Positions 36,016 to 47,741 of a DNA stretch of 64,000 bases are shown in pieces (the stretch's first letter is position 1; the number at the start of each line of letters is the position of its first letter). Source of the DNA: Diacronema lutheri (taxonomy: Eukaryota > Haptophyta > Pavlovophyceae > Pavlovales > Pavlovaceae); the NCBI GenBank assembly GCA_019448385.1, contig JAGTXO010000016.1, positions 496,001-560,000 of the forward strand. Direction: 5' to 3'. The translations under genes and the position numbers were made by a program. Under the pieces are notes generated by a model, which was not told the origin of the DNA, searched no databases, and saw only the letters and a program-made list of their open reading frames with translations.

Positions 36016-37134
36016 TCAGTAGATTCTCTGAAATTGCTCGATTGTCTGCCTGCAGACAGGGCACGGGCTGCGCAGCCCGAGCGCCTGCGAGTCGCGTGCG
36101 CAGAGCGCGCGGTGGCCGCACGGCAGCGCGGCGATCACGGCGTCGGCCTCAAGGCAGATGACGCACAGGTGGCTCTCCGCGCCCCGCGCCGGCTGCTGCG
36201 GCACCGGCACGGCCGCGAGCTCGGCCGAGCCGCTCCGCCTGTCGGCTGCGTGCGCGGCGGCGTTGGATTGCGCGCCCGCCGCGCCGATGCCGTACTTGAT
36301 CCGGATGCGCTCGGCGTGCGTCTGCGCCGGTGGGCGCTCAGCGGCGTGCGCCAGCTGCCGCTGCGCGCCCGCGGGCAGCAGCGAACTGAGCGCGGACGCT
36401 GCAGCGGCGAGCGCAGCGGTCGGGCCACCGCCGCCACCGCCAGGGCTGAGGGCGACGTCGCGCGGGAGGAGTGGCTCGCGTGCCGAATCGTCGCGCGCGC
36501 CCGCGCGCTGGCCCGGAGGCGCGATGCGCAGCGTGATCGCGTGCGGCGGCAGCTTGGCGAGCGCGCCGCCTCCTCGCCCGTCGCCGTCCGCCGAGATGGC
36601 GCACAGGCTGCAGAGCGTCGTGGGCTCATCGTAGCCGAGCGTGCGAAGGCTGGACACGCGCGTCGAGCACGCCGCGCAGACGCAAAAGCCGCACCGCCGG
36701 CAGTGGTGGCGCCAGCGCAGCACGCTGAAGCGGCCCTGGCAGCAGTTGCACTCGAGCTGGTCTGCCCAGCGTGGCCGGATCGCGCGCAGCAGCGCCGTCT
36801 GCCACGCGCGCAGCTCGGGCAGCCCGCCGCGCGCGCGCATCCGCCACTGCAGGTCGGCGTGGGGAACGCTCAGCACCAGAATGCTTACGCCCTCCTCGTC
36901 GACCGCGATCTCCGCGGTGCACGACGGCGTGAGCTCCGTCGCTTGCCGCACCGGCCCGTCGGCAGACTCGCCCTCGCGGTAGAGGAAGCGGCGATCGTCG
37001 AGAATGAAGAGGCGGTCCACCCAGCGCCGCCGCCCGCTGTCGCCCTGCTTGGTCAGCACGCCCGAGCGGCGCGGCGGCTCTTCGTCCACCTCCTCGTGGA
37101 AGGCGCACGGACAACATCGAAAGCGTGAGCTCAT
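36016..37134 (-). CDS. PH-FYVE-RING domain protein
   Basis: A single-exon gene of 372 residues from ATG 37134. Residues 24-119 form a PH domain (SGVLTKQG to WQTALLRAI). Residues 126-179 form a FYVE zinc finger with the PI3P-binding core WRHHCRRCG and eight Cys ligands (CNCC, CxxC pairs, CSLC). Residues about 322-364 form a C-terminal RING: CVIC, PCGH, C-x2-D, CPVC. The sixth metal ligand is Asp (CARD), as in RBX1-like RINGs, instead of Cys. Together this suggests an endosome-bound ubiquitin ligase that reads PI3P; the localisation is inference from family knowledge. The middle 140 residues are Ala/Gly/Pro-rich. The frame stays open upstream, but ATG 37134 was preferred because longer forms run into the RPS18 3' region and look non-coding. 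Confidence 0.85.
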   Translation of the reverse strand: MSSRFRCCPCAFHEEVDEEPPRRSGVLTKQGDSGRRRWVDRLFILDDRRFLYREGESADGPVRQATELTPSCTAEIAVDEEGVSILVLSVPHADLQWRMRARGGLPELRAWQTALLRAIRPRWADQLECNCCQGRFSVLRWRHHCRRCGFCVCAACSTRVSSLRTLGYDEPTTLCSLCAISADGDGRGGGALAKLPPHAITLRIAPPGQRAGARDDSAREPLLPRDVALSPGGGGGGPTAALAAAASALSSLLPAGAQRQLAHAAERPPAQTHAERIRIKYGIGAAGAQSNAAAHAADRRSGSAELAAVPVPQQPARGAESHLCVICLEADAVIAALPCGHRALCARDSQALGLRSPCPVCRQTIEQFQRIY

Positions 37135-37457
37135 CGCGTCGTTCGAGGGAACTGCGAATGGATGCTTTTCCGATTTTTCCTTTTCCAGTCGGTGCCGCCT
37201 GGCGGCCTGCGGCCTGGCCTCCTGGGAGCTCCCACACGCCGGGCTCATTGACTGCCCTGTGAGACCTCGCGAGGCACCAGAGCCGAAGTCGGGTCGCCCG
37301 GAGACCGCACGGAGCATGCTCTGTCGCGCCGTATGCGACGACGGCCGGTCGCGCGGCCGCCAACCGCGTGGTTGGTGAGCGCCGTGCCAGCGCGAATGCG
37401 CGCCGTCCGTGCGCCGCGCGCCAGCCGCGTCTTGCGCGTCCAGCACGCAGCGTCGAA
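37135..37457. other. Spacer between RPS18 and PH-FYVE-RING (same strand)
   Basis: This 323 bp holds the RPS18 3' end and the promoter/5' UTR of the PH-FYVE-RING gene. A pyrimidine-rich patch (tccgatttttccttttccag on the plus strand, about 37168-37187) lies roughly 40 bp upstream of the start. No other gene. Confidence 0.5.
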
Positions 37458-38122
37458 TTAGCCCTTCTTCTTGGAGACGCCGACGGTGCGGCCCTTGCGG
37501 CCGGTCGTCTTAGTGTGCTGGCCGCGCACGCGCAGACCCCAGTAGTGGCGAAGGCCGCGGTGGGCGCGGATCTTCTTGAGGCGCTCAAGGTCCTCGCGCA
37601 TCTTGAGGTCGAGGTTGTTGGCGCAGATCTGCGAGAACTTGCCGTCCTTGTTGTCCTTCTTCCTGTTGAGGAACCAGTCGGGGATCTTGAACTGGCGCGG
37701 GTTCTGGATGATCGTGACAATCCGCTCGACCTCCTCCGCGGTCAGCTCGCCCGCCCGCTTCTCGAGGCTGACCTCAGCCTTCTTCAGCACGACGTTCGCA
37801 AAGCGGCGGCCGACGCCGCGGATGCGCGTCATCGCGAACATCACCTTCTGCCGCCCATCGATGTTGGTGTTGAGCACACGCAAGATGTGCTGAAAGTCAG
37901 CGCTGGAGACGACCAGCGTCGACTGCGCGGGCGCGCCGTGCAGCGTCGGCGCGCGAGCGCGGGCGAGAGGGCGGGGCGGACGGGCGGAGCACGTGAGCGC
38001 GGGCGGGTGCGGCAAGATGCGCACGAGCGTGACCACCAAGCCACGCCCGAGCACGCGCCACCTGAACACGGTGGCGCGCCGCTGCGCCGCCGTCCGCGCC
38101 GCGAGAGGGCGGCGCGCACCAT
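37458..38122 (-). CDS. RPS18: 40S ribosomal protein S18 (uS13), 2 exons
   Basis: uS13 sits in the head of the small ribosomal subunit and contacts the P-site tRNA and 60S bridges. Exon 1 codes only the initiator Met (ATG 38120-38122); intron 37923-38119 (197 bp, donor GTGCGC) follows; exon 2 is 37458-37922. The product is 155 residues (human 152): [19 protein letters not shown], then [48 protein letters not shown] and [11 protein letters not shown]. The start is chosen because the family begins MSLV.P..FQHILR and the acceptor lies exactly before STLV. An intron right after the start codon is common in highly expressed ribosomal protein genes. Confidence 0.95.
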
Positions 38123-38205
38123 GGTCGAGCGAGGCCGTGCCACGCGACGAGGTCCGGATAAACCCCAGTCCGGTGTCACGATGGGCGAATGAATCATGGG
38201 CGGGA
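38123..38205. promoter_or_regulatory. Short divergent promoter, RPS18 / glycosyltransferase
   Basis: Only 83 bp separate the RPS18 ATG from the glycosyltransferase ATG. The inverted pair gtccgg ... ccggtgt (about 38151-38175) flanks ataaacccca; no TATA box in a standard place. Confidence 0.45.
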
Positions 38206-39489
38206 ATGAAGATTGGCTGGGCGCTCCTCGCCATCGTCGGTGCGGTGCGACCGCCCGCGACGTTGCGCCAGCCCTCACCGACCGAATGCGCAGTACTTGC
38301 CGCGCGCGCCGGACCCACTCGCCAGCTCGTCGCGCTCGTCGGCGACGCCAACCTCTTTTGCTCCGACTGCCAGGGCGCGCTCGTGCTCGCGATGCTCAGG
38401 CGGCACAATCTGACGGCGCGCACGGCCGTGTTCGCGCTCGACGCTGCGGCCGAGGCGTGGACGCGCAAGCAGCCCGGCGCCCTTGCCATTCGCTGGGACC
38501 CTCTCCCGGCCGGGCCCGTCCCGCGCGGCGGACGCAATCCTCCGTGGTACAGGTCGGCCAAGGACCTCAATTCGGCGCAAAAGCTGCCAGTCGCGGCGTT
38601 CGCGCTGCGCTGCGGGCTTGACGTGCTCATTAGCGACACTGACGTTGCATTCCTCGGCGATCCGTTTGCCTACATCCCCGACGAGCCCGACGTCGACGTC
38701 GCCGCGATGACGGATGGGCTCGACGGGCGGGCCATCTTTGGGCACGCGCAGCCGGTCGTGGGCCGCGCAGGCGCGATCGCGCTGGGCCCGCCGCCGCGCG
38801 AGCGCGGCAAGGCGCCACGCGTGCGCTACGAGCCCTGGTTCCACCAGCGCGTTCTGTTCAACGCCGGCTTTTACTTCGCGCGTGCGTCGGCCGGCGGTGG
38901 CGGGGCGCACGGCGATGCACGCAACCGCACGGCGAGGCACTTTGAGCGCGCCTTCTCCGAGGTCTTCGCCGCAGACGACGTGTGGGACCAGGTGCGTCCA
39001 GCCGAGCTGGAGTGCGCGCGCAGCGCGCGCGCGCCAGCTTCTCACGCGCGCCGCGCGCCGCCTTGCGTCGCACGCGCACGCGCCCGCGCCCGCGCCGGCG
39101 CGCAGGACGCGTTCAACCATCTGTTCACGCCACGCGGCGCGGCCGGGCCGAGCGGGCTGCGCGCGCGCGTGCTCAACCCGTACGTATTTGCGACGGATCT
39201 GTTCTTCTCGGTGTGGATGGAGCGGCGCGTTGCCTTCTGCCCCGTCGTGCTGCACGCCAACTACGTGCAGCGCGTCACGGCGGGAGTGGGCAAGGCGCAC
39301 TTCAAGGCGCAAAAGCTGCGCGAGGTGCAGGCCGCGTGCGCAACGCGGCCGCTGCCGCCACACGTGCCGCTCGACCAGCTGGACGCGCACTGGAACGCCT
39401 TCTGGTGCGCGGAGGGCGAGCGCTGGGCCGACAGGGAGGCGGGCGTTGAGCACTGCCCGCCGACGGCGGCGCCCAACGGGCATGGTTGA
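38206..39489 (+). CDS. GT77-like nucleotide-diphospho-sugar transferase, Golgi type II (2 exons)
   Basis: Exons 38206-38991 and 39106-39489 give 389 residues. The N-terminus [14 protein letters not shown] is a short hydrophobic signal-anchor. The core matches the nucleotide-diphospho-sugar transferase family (PF03407, arabinosyl/galactosyl-transferases): [29 protein letters not shown] with the metal-binding DTD (Asp144, Asp146), then [22 protein letters not shown] and a late VVLHANYVQ. The intron (114 bp, donor GTGCGT) is a multiple of three without stops, so the unspliced frame also reads through; the splice is preferred because it restores DQ-DAFNHLF, conserved in the family. Sugar and acceptor are unknown; cell-surface glycan synthesis is likely. 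Confidence 0.85.
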   Translation: MKIGWALLAIVGAVRPPATLRQPSPTECAVLAARAGPTRQLVALVGDANLFCSDCQGALVLAMLRRHNLTARTAVFALDAAAEAWTRKQPGALAIRWDPLPAGPVPRGGRNPPWYRSAKDLNSAQKLPVAAFALRCGLDVLISDTDVAFLGDPFAYIPDEPDVDVAAMTDGLDGRAIFGHAQPVVGRAGAIALGPPPRERGKAPRVRYEPWFHQRVLFNAGFYFARASAGGGGAHGDARNRTARHFERAFSEVFAADDVWDQVRPAELECARSARAPASHARRAPPCVARARARARAGAQDAFNHLFTPRGAAGPSGLRARVLNPYVFATDLFFSVWMERRVAFCPVVLHANYVQRVTAGVGKAHFKAQKLREVQAACATRPLPPHVPLDQLDAHWNAFWCAEGERWADREAGVEHCPPTAAPNGHG

Positions 39490-39554
39490 CGGCAATCAGA
39501 TTGGGAGATGGCGTCATGCCACTCACACCCCGCTTTGCAACTGACGCCACGTGG
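39490..39554. other. Convergent spacer
   Basis: Only 65 bp separate the stops of the glycosyltransferase (plus) and SerRS (minus), so the two 3' UTRs almost certainly overlap. Confidence 0.55.
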
Positions 39555-42127
39555 TCACATGAGCGCGCCAAGGAAGTCGTCGAGTGTTGCGTCGCCGCCA
39601 TCCTCAGCGACCTCGGTCGGGTCAAACTCGATCCCGCCGCCGCCCTTCTTGACGTGCTTGCGCTCGTATGCCGCGCGCTCCTCGACCGAGAGCTTCATCA
39701 GCGCCGCCTCGTCGAGCTTGCTGTCGGACGCGGAAGCAACGCCCTTGCCGCCGTCTGCATCATCGTCGTCTGCCACGGGCCCGCCGTCGCCGGCGGAGAG
39801 GCCGAGCGCGCCGAAGAAGTCGTCGAGCGTCGCGTCGCCGCCATCCTCGGCGACCTCGGTCGGGTCAAACTCGATCCCGCCGCCGCCCTTCTTGACGTGC
39901 TTGCGCTCGTATGCCGCGCGCTCCTCGACCGAGAGCTTCATCAGCGCCGCCTCGTCGAGCTTGCCGTCGGACGCTGAGGCGGCGTCGCCGCTGGAGGCGT
40001 CGCCGCTGGAGGCGACTGGGCGCTTCTGCGCAAGGATGGCGGCGAGCGCGGCAATCGGATCGGCGGGCCGCAACGCAGCCAGCTCGTTGAGCGCGGCAGT
40101 GAGCGTGGCGGCGACGCCGTGGCTCTGCAGGTAGGCGTCGAGCGCTGCCTTGCCGCTGTCATGCTCCTGCAGCTCCTGAGCACTCGGCACGTGGTGAACG
40201 AGCTTGGCCGGCTTCTTGGCGGCTTTTGGATTGAATGGCACCTCGAACGGAATCAGCGTCATGCCTGCGCGCCCGCGCGCGCGCGAGTGTGCCAATGTGA
40301 GCGCGCGCGAGCGCGTCGTAGCGTCGGCCGCGTGACACGAAGCAGGCTCGCACGCGCTTGAGCGCCGCAGCGCCGCGGCTCGCGCCGACCTCCCATGAAG
40401 GGCACGAGCACGTCGGGCACGCGGATGCCGATCGGCGTCTGGTAGTTCTCAACGATGCAGCAGATGGTGCGCTCCGTCGCGGTGAGCGTCGAGTTGAGCA
40501 TGTGCGCAAACTCCTTCTTGCCGTCCTTGCTCGCCGGGACGCCGTACCGGCAGTTGAGCCGGCGCGACTGGTAGTCGGTGCAGTTGGAGCACGAGACGAG
40601 CTCGCGGTGCGCCTTCGAGCCCGGGAACCACGCTTCGAGGTCATACTTTTTCGCCGCAGCGTCGTTGAGCGCGCCCGAGACAATGTTCACCACGCGGTAA
40701 GGGATGCCTGCGCGCACTCGCGCTCGGCGCGGCGCGCGCCCACGTGAGCGCGGGCGGCCGCGCGGCACCCGGCAGCCGGTTGGCCGACGCGTGTTTTGCG
40801 CGCCGCCCCACCGAGCGACTTGTAAAAATCCTCAGAATTCGCGAGCATCCGCTCGTGCTCGCTCCACGAGTCGTCCGCGTCCGGCGACGTGACGACGAAC
40901 TGCTCGATCTTCTCAAACTGGTGCACGCGGAAGATGCCGAGCTGGTCGCGTCCGTGCGAGCCGGCCTCCTTGCGGAAGCACGTGGACACGCCCGCGAGGC
41001 GGCGCGGCACGTGCTTCGGCTCGAGCCACTCATTGAGGTGGTACGCGCAGATCGGCTGCTCGGACGTGGCGATCAGGTACTTGTCATCGCCCTCGCCGCT
41101 CACCTTGTACAGCTCCTCGTCGAACTGCGCAAGCTGCGCGACCTTGCCCATAATCGACTGCAGCCGCGGGCAGGGCGCGGCCGGCCGGCCGTCGGCGGCG
41201 CGCGCGCGCGAGCGAGCGAGCGCCGAGCGGCTGCGCGCCGTGTCGCGCGGCACGCGTCGCGCGACACGGCGATCGCGCACACCTGGTTCATGAAGAAGGG
41301 CGTCTGCATGGGCGTGTAGCCCTTGGACAGCAAAAATTGCACGCCGTACTGCACGAGGGCCTGGTTGAGCAGCACGCCCGCGCCGGTGAGGAAGTAGCCG
41401 CGGTTGCCCGCAACGTCTGCGCCCTTGGCGGTGTCTGCCATCGCCGCCATCTGCGCGCGGCGCAGCGCGCCCGCGCGCGCACCTGCGGTGAGCTTCAGCG
41501 CAGCGCGTGCGGCACGTAGCGAGCGCGTCCGCGTGCTCGCGCGCCCGGCGCTTTTGCGCCCTCTGCGCGTGGCGCCCGTGCGTGCTCGCCTGCACAAGGT
41601 CAATGTGCGGCAGCATCCAGTCCTCGCTGGCAAACTCGCCGTGCGTGCGCACGACGGGGTTGTCATCCTCGTTGTTCGATACGAAGACCGAGTCGTGCAC
41701 GAGGTTGCCAATCATGCCGAGCGTCTTGTCGCGCTTCTCGATCAGCGCCGCCTCCTCCGTTGCCATGGACGCAATCTTTTCGTCGCACGCCACCTTCTCG
41801 GCGGTCAGCTCGGGCGGCACCGGCTTCTTCTCCTTGTAAAAGGGCTTCATCTTGTCTTGCGCGCGATTGAGCTCGAAGCGCAGTCCGTCGAGCGCATTGC
41901 GGCCTGCGCGCGCGAGCGTGTCGGCGCGCGCCGTGAGCACGCCGCGGCGCGCATGTGCGAGCGCACGCGAACGAAGCGACGTCGACGCCGCGCGCACATT
42001 TGCGCCACTCCTCGTCGAGCTTGATCACCTCGTCGACCAGACTCACGTCCGCGTTCCGACGGCGCTGCGACTCGCGCACGCGCTCCGGATCGCCACCGGG
42101 CGTGCGGAAGAGCAGGATGTCGAGCAT
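39555..42127 (-). CDS. SARS1: Seryl-tRNA synthetase with novel C-terminal extension (6 exons)
   Basis: SerRS charges tRNA-Ser. Exons: 41998-42127, 41590-41903, 41283-41450, 40812-41157, 40390-40707, 39555-40264, total 661 residues (human cytosolic 514). The N-terminal tRNA-binding arm starts MLDILLFR and [20 protein letters not shown]; the class II core shows [52 protein letters not shown] and [13 protein letters not shown]. Exon 5 ends [10 protein letters not shown] and joins [18 protein letters not shown], matching the family C-terminal FMPPGLQELIPFVKP block; this is why the last ORF is not a separate gene. Beyond about residue 450 comes a DPY-30-like helix pair (about 467-506, [16 protein letters not shown]) and two near-identical 58-residue acidic repeats. 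Intron 2 has a GC donor (CAG/GCGAGC). Confidence 0.92.
39565..39985 (-). repeat. Tandem duplication (period 243 bp) in the SerRS tail
   Basis: Two copies of about 180 bp lie 243 bp apart and differ at only a few positions. Each encodes [40 protein letters not shown] and DATLDDF(F/L)GAL. The near identity at DNA level suggests recent duplication or conversion. Confidence 0.9.
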
Positions 42128-42501
42128 CGATCGATCGGCCCGCGGGAAATACGATGCGGCGCCACGCGTCACGAGTCACGAGTGGAGTGTTGAGTGAAGA
42201 CTAGTGGACTGGTCAGATCGTGACTCGTCTTTTTCCACGGCCTGCGGTTGCGCTCGCACGCATCTCGCCCATGTCGCTGACGGCGCTTCGCACGTGCCTG
42301 GCGGCCAATGCGCCTTAACAACACAGTCGCTTATCGTCGCGCGGCAGCCCGCAGCCGAGCAGCTCGGCAGCAAGCGGGCGCAGGCAGCCCGCCAAACGCC
42401 TCTGCGACGAGCGCCAGCGCCGCGCGCCGTGCTACATGCGGCCGTCGTTTGTGCGGAGCCCGCAGCGCGTGCGCTGACACGCGCGAGCCGTGCGAGAGCC
42501 G
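42128..42501. other. Spacer between E2 and SerRS genes (same strand)
   Basis: This 374 bp holds the 3' end of the E2 gene and the SerRS promoter. It contains a perfect 11-bp inverted repeat close to the SerRS start. No gene seen. Confidence 0.55.
42171..42228. promoter_or_regulatory. Perfect inverted repeat upstream of SerRS
   Basis: Arms acgagtcacga (42171-42181) and tcgtgactcgt (42218-42228) are exact reverse complements 36 bases apart, 44 bp upstream of the SerRS ATG. The TGACTCG core resembles bZIP-type sites, which is only a resemblance. Confidence 0.5.
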
Positions 42502-43369
<868 letters not shown>

Positions 43370-43487
43370 GGTGGTCTACCTGCCGGCGCCCCTCCAGAAG
43401 CGCTCCTCCCAGTCCGAGTCCAAAGTCCGACCCACTCCGGCCCATTTCCAAAAACCGTGCGGTCCGGCGGGCGAGGCGCGAAAAGCA
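43370..43487. promoter_or_regulatory. Short divergent promoter, E2 / POLD1
   Basis: This 118 bp contains two gagtccaaagtccga-like half-sites around 43426-43440 and an A-tract (ccaaaaacc). The polymerase frame is open across it, but the first ATG in that frame abuts the E2 start, so the later ATG 43488 was preferred. Confidence 0.45.
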
Positions 43488-46400
43488 ATGTCGGCCGCCA
43501 AGCGCGCGGGAGGGCAAGCATGGACAGATAGCAAGCGCGCACGGGCGCAGGCGGCGGACGAGGACGGGCCAGACGAGGACGAGGACATGATCGACATGGA
43601 TCTACCCGAGGCCGACGACGGCCCGCCCGAGCCGTACCTGGATGACGACGCCGGCGCGGCTGACTTCGTGACGCTCGGCGCGGCGTTCATGGGCCGCTCG
43701 CAGCGGTGGTCGCGCCCGCCGGTGGTCGGGCTGCTGCCGGCGCAGCACGCGATCTCGATGCAAAATTTTGAGGCGGATTACCGCATCGATCGGCCGGTCC
43801 GAGACCTCGGCCCTGGCTCCAGCGAGGCCAAGGTCGCGGTGCTACGGCTGTATGGCGTCACGGCGGAGGGCCACTCGATCCTCATGCACGTGCACGGCTT
43901 CCTCCCCTACTTTTACGTGCCGACGTGGCCTGGGTTCGATGCGAGCCAGGCGGCCGGTTTTTTCCACGCGCTCAACAACAAGGTGCGCGCCAATATGGGC
44001 CGCGACTCGGTGACCAATCCGGTGCTCAAGGTCGAGGTGGTGCGCCGGCAGAGCCTCATGCACTACGCGCCCGACGGCGGCGCCTTCCTGATGATCACGA
44101 TGGCATTGCCCACGCTTGTGCCCACCGCGCGCCGCCTCCTCGAGGTGCGCCGCGCGCCGCACCGCGCCGCGCCGTGCGCGCGCCGTCGGCACGCCGGGCG
44201 AGCGGCTCACGAATGGGGAGGCGCACGCCGGGCGGGCGCGCCGCGCGCGCGCGCGCGCGCGCGCAGGGCGGTTTTGAGCTGCCTGGCCACCCGTACGGCT
44301 ACGCGTTCCAGACGTTCGAGTCCAACTTCCCGTTCGTGCTCCGCTTCATGGTCGACGCGCAGCTGCAGGGCTGCGCGTGGCTCTCGGCGCCCGCAGGGTC
44401 GTACCGCGTGCGGCCGTGGACGGCGCGCGACGGCGGCGCGCTCAACACCACGTCCACCTGCCAGCTCGAGCTTGACGTGCACTACTCGGCGCTGCAGGCG
44501 CACTCGCCCGAGGGCGAGTGGCTCAAGGTGGCGCCCTTCTCGACGCTCTCCGTCGACATTGAATGTGCGGGCAGGCCGGGCGTCTTCCCCGAGGCGGACA
44601 AGGACCCGGTGATCCAGATCGCAAACCACGTCACCGTACACGGCAGCGCGACGCCCAAGCTCCGCTGCATCCTCACACTCGACCATTGCGCGCCCATTGC
44701 CGACGCCGAGGTGCGGCGTGCAGTGTGCGACGGCCCCGGCGCTGAGTTCGGGCGTGCGACCGAGCGTGAAAGCGCCGTGCGCTGCGCGCGCTGTCTGGGC
44801 GCGCGGCCAGCGTGTGCGCCGGCCAGTTGCGCGCAAAGCGCGCCGCGTCGAGGCGATTCGACTGCCTCGCTCGACGCGTCCATGCCGCGCTGGCGCTCGG
44901 CCGCGTGCGCCGCGGCGTGCACCAGGTGCTTTCATTTGAGTCGGAGCGCGACATGCTCTCAGCGTGGCAGCAGCTCGTCGTCGCGACCGATCCGGACATT
45001 GTGACCGGCTACAACACGCTCAACTTTGACTTACCGTACCTCATCAATCGCGCGCGCACGCTCGGCGTCAAGACCTTCCCGCTGCTCGGCCGCATCCGCG
45101 GCTCGCAGTCGCTCGTGCGCGACAAGACCTTCTCGTCGCGCCAGGTGGGCACGCGCGAGTCGAAGGAGGTGACGATGGACGGGCGCGTGCAGCTCGACGT
45201 GCTGCAGGTGATCCAGACCAACTACAAGCTGCGCGCGTACTCGCTCAACGCGGTCTCCGCGCATTTCCTCGGCGAGCAGAAGGAGGACGTGCATCACTCG
45301 ATCATCTCCGAGCTGCAGAACGGCAACGCGGACACACGTCGCCGCTTGGCCGTTTACTGCCTCAAGGACGCGCTCCTGCCGCAGAGGCTAATCGACAAGC
45401 TCATGCTCATGATCAACAACATTGAGATGGCGCGCGTGACTGGCGTGCGACTCAACGACCTGATGCAGCGCGGCCAGCAGATCAAGGTGCTCAGCCAGCT
45501 CTACCGAAAGGCGCGCACCGTCGGCATGGTTATTCCCGTCCTCAAGCGCGAGCCGACCGGCGCGGGTGGCGCCGGCGACGTCGGCTTCGAGGGCGCGACG
45601 GTGATCGAGCCGATCAAGGGCTACTACGACGTACCCATCGCGACGCTCGACTTTGCGTCGCTCTACCCGTCGATCATGATGGCGCACAACCTGTGCTATT
45701 CGACGCTCGTCCGGCGCGACGACGTATCGCGGCTGCCGTCGAGCGTCCCCTGGGCAAAGTCGCCGACGGGCGACGTCTTTGTCACGGCTGAGGCGAAGAA
45801 GGGGCTGCTGCCCGAGATTCTCGAGGAGCTGCTCTCCGCTCGCAAGCGCGCCAAGGCCGAGATGAAGAACGAGACCGACCCGCTTCGGTACGCCGTGCTC
45901 GATGGCCGTCAGCTCGCGCTCAAGATCTCGGCAAACTCAGTCTACGGCTTCACGGGCGCGACGGTTGGGCAGTTGCCGTGCCTAGAGATCTCGGCGACGG
46001 TGACGGCGTACGGGCGCGAGATGATCGAGCGCACCAAGGCCGAGGTCGAGCGCATCTACACCGTCGCCAACGGGTATGAGCACGACGCACTCGTCGTGTA
46101 CGGCGACACCGACTCTGTGATGATCAAGTTTGGCACGGCTGACCTCGCAAAGGCGATGGACCTCGGCAAGGAGGCGGCGGGGAAGGTCACGTCAGTCTTC
46201 ATCAAGCCAATCAAGCTCGAGTTCGAGAAGGTGATCGCGCCGCCGCGGCGCCGCGTGCGCGTGCGCGCGCGCGTTGCACGAGCTGCGCGCACCGACACGC
46301 GGCGCGCACATCTGCGTGCGCAGTGCTACTTCCCATACCTGCTCATGAACAAGAAGCGGTATGCCGGTTTGCTCTGGACGGGCACGGTCAAGCACGACAA

Positions 46401-47309
46401 GATGGACTGCAAGGGCATCGAGACCGTGCGGCGCGACAACTGCTCCCTCGTCAAGGAGGTGGTCGACACGTGCCTCAGGCTCATCCTCATCGAGCAGAAC
46501 GTGCATGGCGCGGTGGCGTACGTGAAGGGCATCATCTCCGACCTGCTGATGAACCGGATCGACCTCTCGATGCTCGTCATTTCAAAGGCGCTCACGCGAT
46601 CCGCCGACGCGTTCGACAACAAGCAGGCGCACGTCGAGCTTGCTGCGCGCATCGCGAAGCGCGACCCGGGGATGGCGCCAAACATCGGCGATCGCATTCC
46701 GTACGTGATCATTAAGGGGCCAAAAGGTGCGCGGCCCGCACCGAGTGCGTGCGACCCGTCTCACCTGCCCGCTGCCACGGCGCGGCCCGTGCAACCGGCG
46801 ACCGGCCGTGACACCCGCGTGTAACCCGCGCTCGCTCACGTCCTTTTCGCCTTGCTGCTGACCACCGCCTGCAGGCGCCAAGGCTTTCGAGAAGTCCGAG
46901 GACCCGATCTTTGTGCTCGAGAACAACATCCCCATCGACACGCAGCACTACCTCGAGCACCAGCTCGCAGAGCCACTCAAAAGGTGCGCGGGGCCAGGCC
47001 TCTCGCTCGTCGCGCCCGCGCGCTCGTGCAGCTCGCGCACGCTGCGGCAGCCCGTCGGTTAACGCCCAGATACGTGCCCAGCGCTGGCGCGCAGGCTCTT
47101 CGAACCCATCCTCGAGCATCCCGAGCGCTCGCTCCTTGAGGGCGAGCATACGCGCTCAATCGCCAAGCCGACGCCCACGACCGGCGGCCTGATGAAATTC
47201 GCAAAGGTCACGCTGCAGTGCCTGGGCTGCAAGACGCCGCTGCCAGCCGGATCAACATCTGTGTGCAAGTCGTGCGCCGACAAGGTGCGCCTCGCTGAGC
47301 CGCTCCGCT

Positions 47310-47360
<51 letters not shown>

Positions 47361-47710
47361 ACGCGCGCGCGCGCGCGCGCGCGCGCACATTGCTTCGCCC
47401 CATTCTTCATGTGAGTGGCAGTAAAAGGAACGCGCCGGGTGCGCGCTCTCCCGCTCACGTGAAAGCATCGCCCCTCTTTGCCATTCGACAGGAGCCCGAC
47501 ATCTTTGCGCAGAAGCTAGCAGACGTTAGCGGCTGCGAGCAGGCCTTTAATCGGCTGTGGACGCAGTGCCAGCGCTGTCAGGGCGACCTGCACAAGGACG
47601 TGCTTTGCACGTCGCGTGACTGCCCGATCTACTACCGCAGAAAGAAGATCCAAAAGGATCTGTCGGACGCGCACGACGTCGTTCAGCGCTTCGGCGCCCC
47701 AGCGTGGTGA
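43488..47710 (+). CDS. POLD1: DNA polymerase delta catalytic subunit (7 exons)
   Basis: POLD1 is the family-B replicative polymerase for lagging-strand synthesis. Exons: 43488-44144, 44267-44710, 44926-46230, 46324-46726, 46875-46983, 47095-47284, 47492-47710, total 1108 residues (human 1107). The exonuclease ExoI motif is SVDIE (Asp316, Glu318). Polymerase motifs are [14 protein letters not shown] (Asp609) and YGDTDSVM (Asp761, Asp763). Both C-terminal Cys clusters are present: CLGC...CKSC (CysA, PCNA contact) and CQRC...CTSRDC (CysB, 4Fe-4S and POLD2 contact). The N-terminus [19 protein letters not shown] looks like a nuclear signal. Intron 3 (93 bp) is in frame without stops but interrupts EFEK|CYFPYLL, so it is spliced. 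Intron 6 carries a 49-base C run. Confidence 0.96.
47312..47360 (+). repeat. 49-bp poly-C tract followed by (GC)n in POLD1 intron 6
   Basis: The longest homopolymer in the window. It is followed at once by about 24 bases of alternating GC ending in acattg. The tract lies about 130 bases upstream of the acceptor. Confidence 0.9.
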
Positions 47711-47740
47711 TGATGTAAGGTGAAAGAGAAAGGATGGGAG

Positions 47741-47741
<1 letters not shown>

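Noticed and set aside
39555-40262. A separate small gene ([10 protein letters not shown]...) coding a DPY-30-like protein
   Set aside because: The sequence before the DPY-30-like part matches the conserved end of SerRS, an acceptor lies just before it, and the phase joins exactly to SerRS exon 5.
46231-46323. 31-residue insertion in DNA polymerase delta between EFEK and the YFPYLL block
   Set aside because: It is an in-frame, stop-free 93-bp intron with a GT donor and CAG acceptor; splicing restores the invariant KCYFPYLL-type junction.
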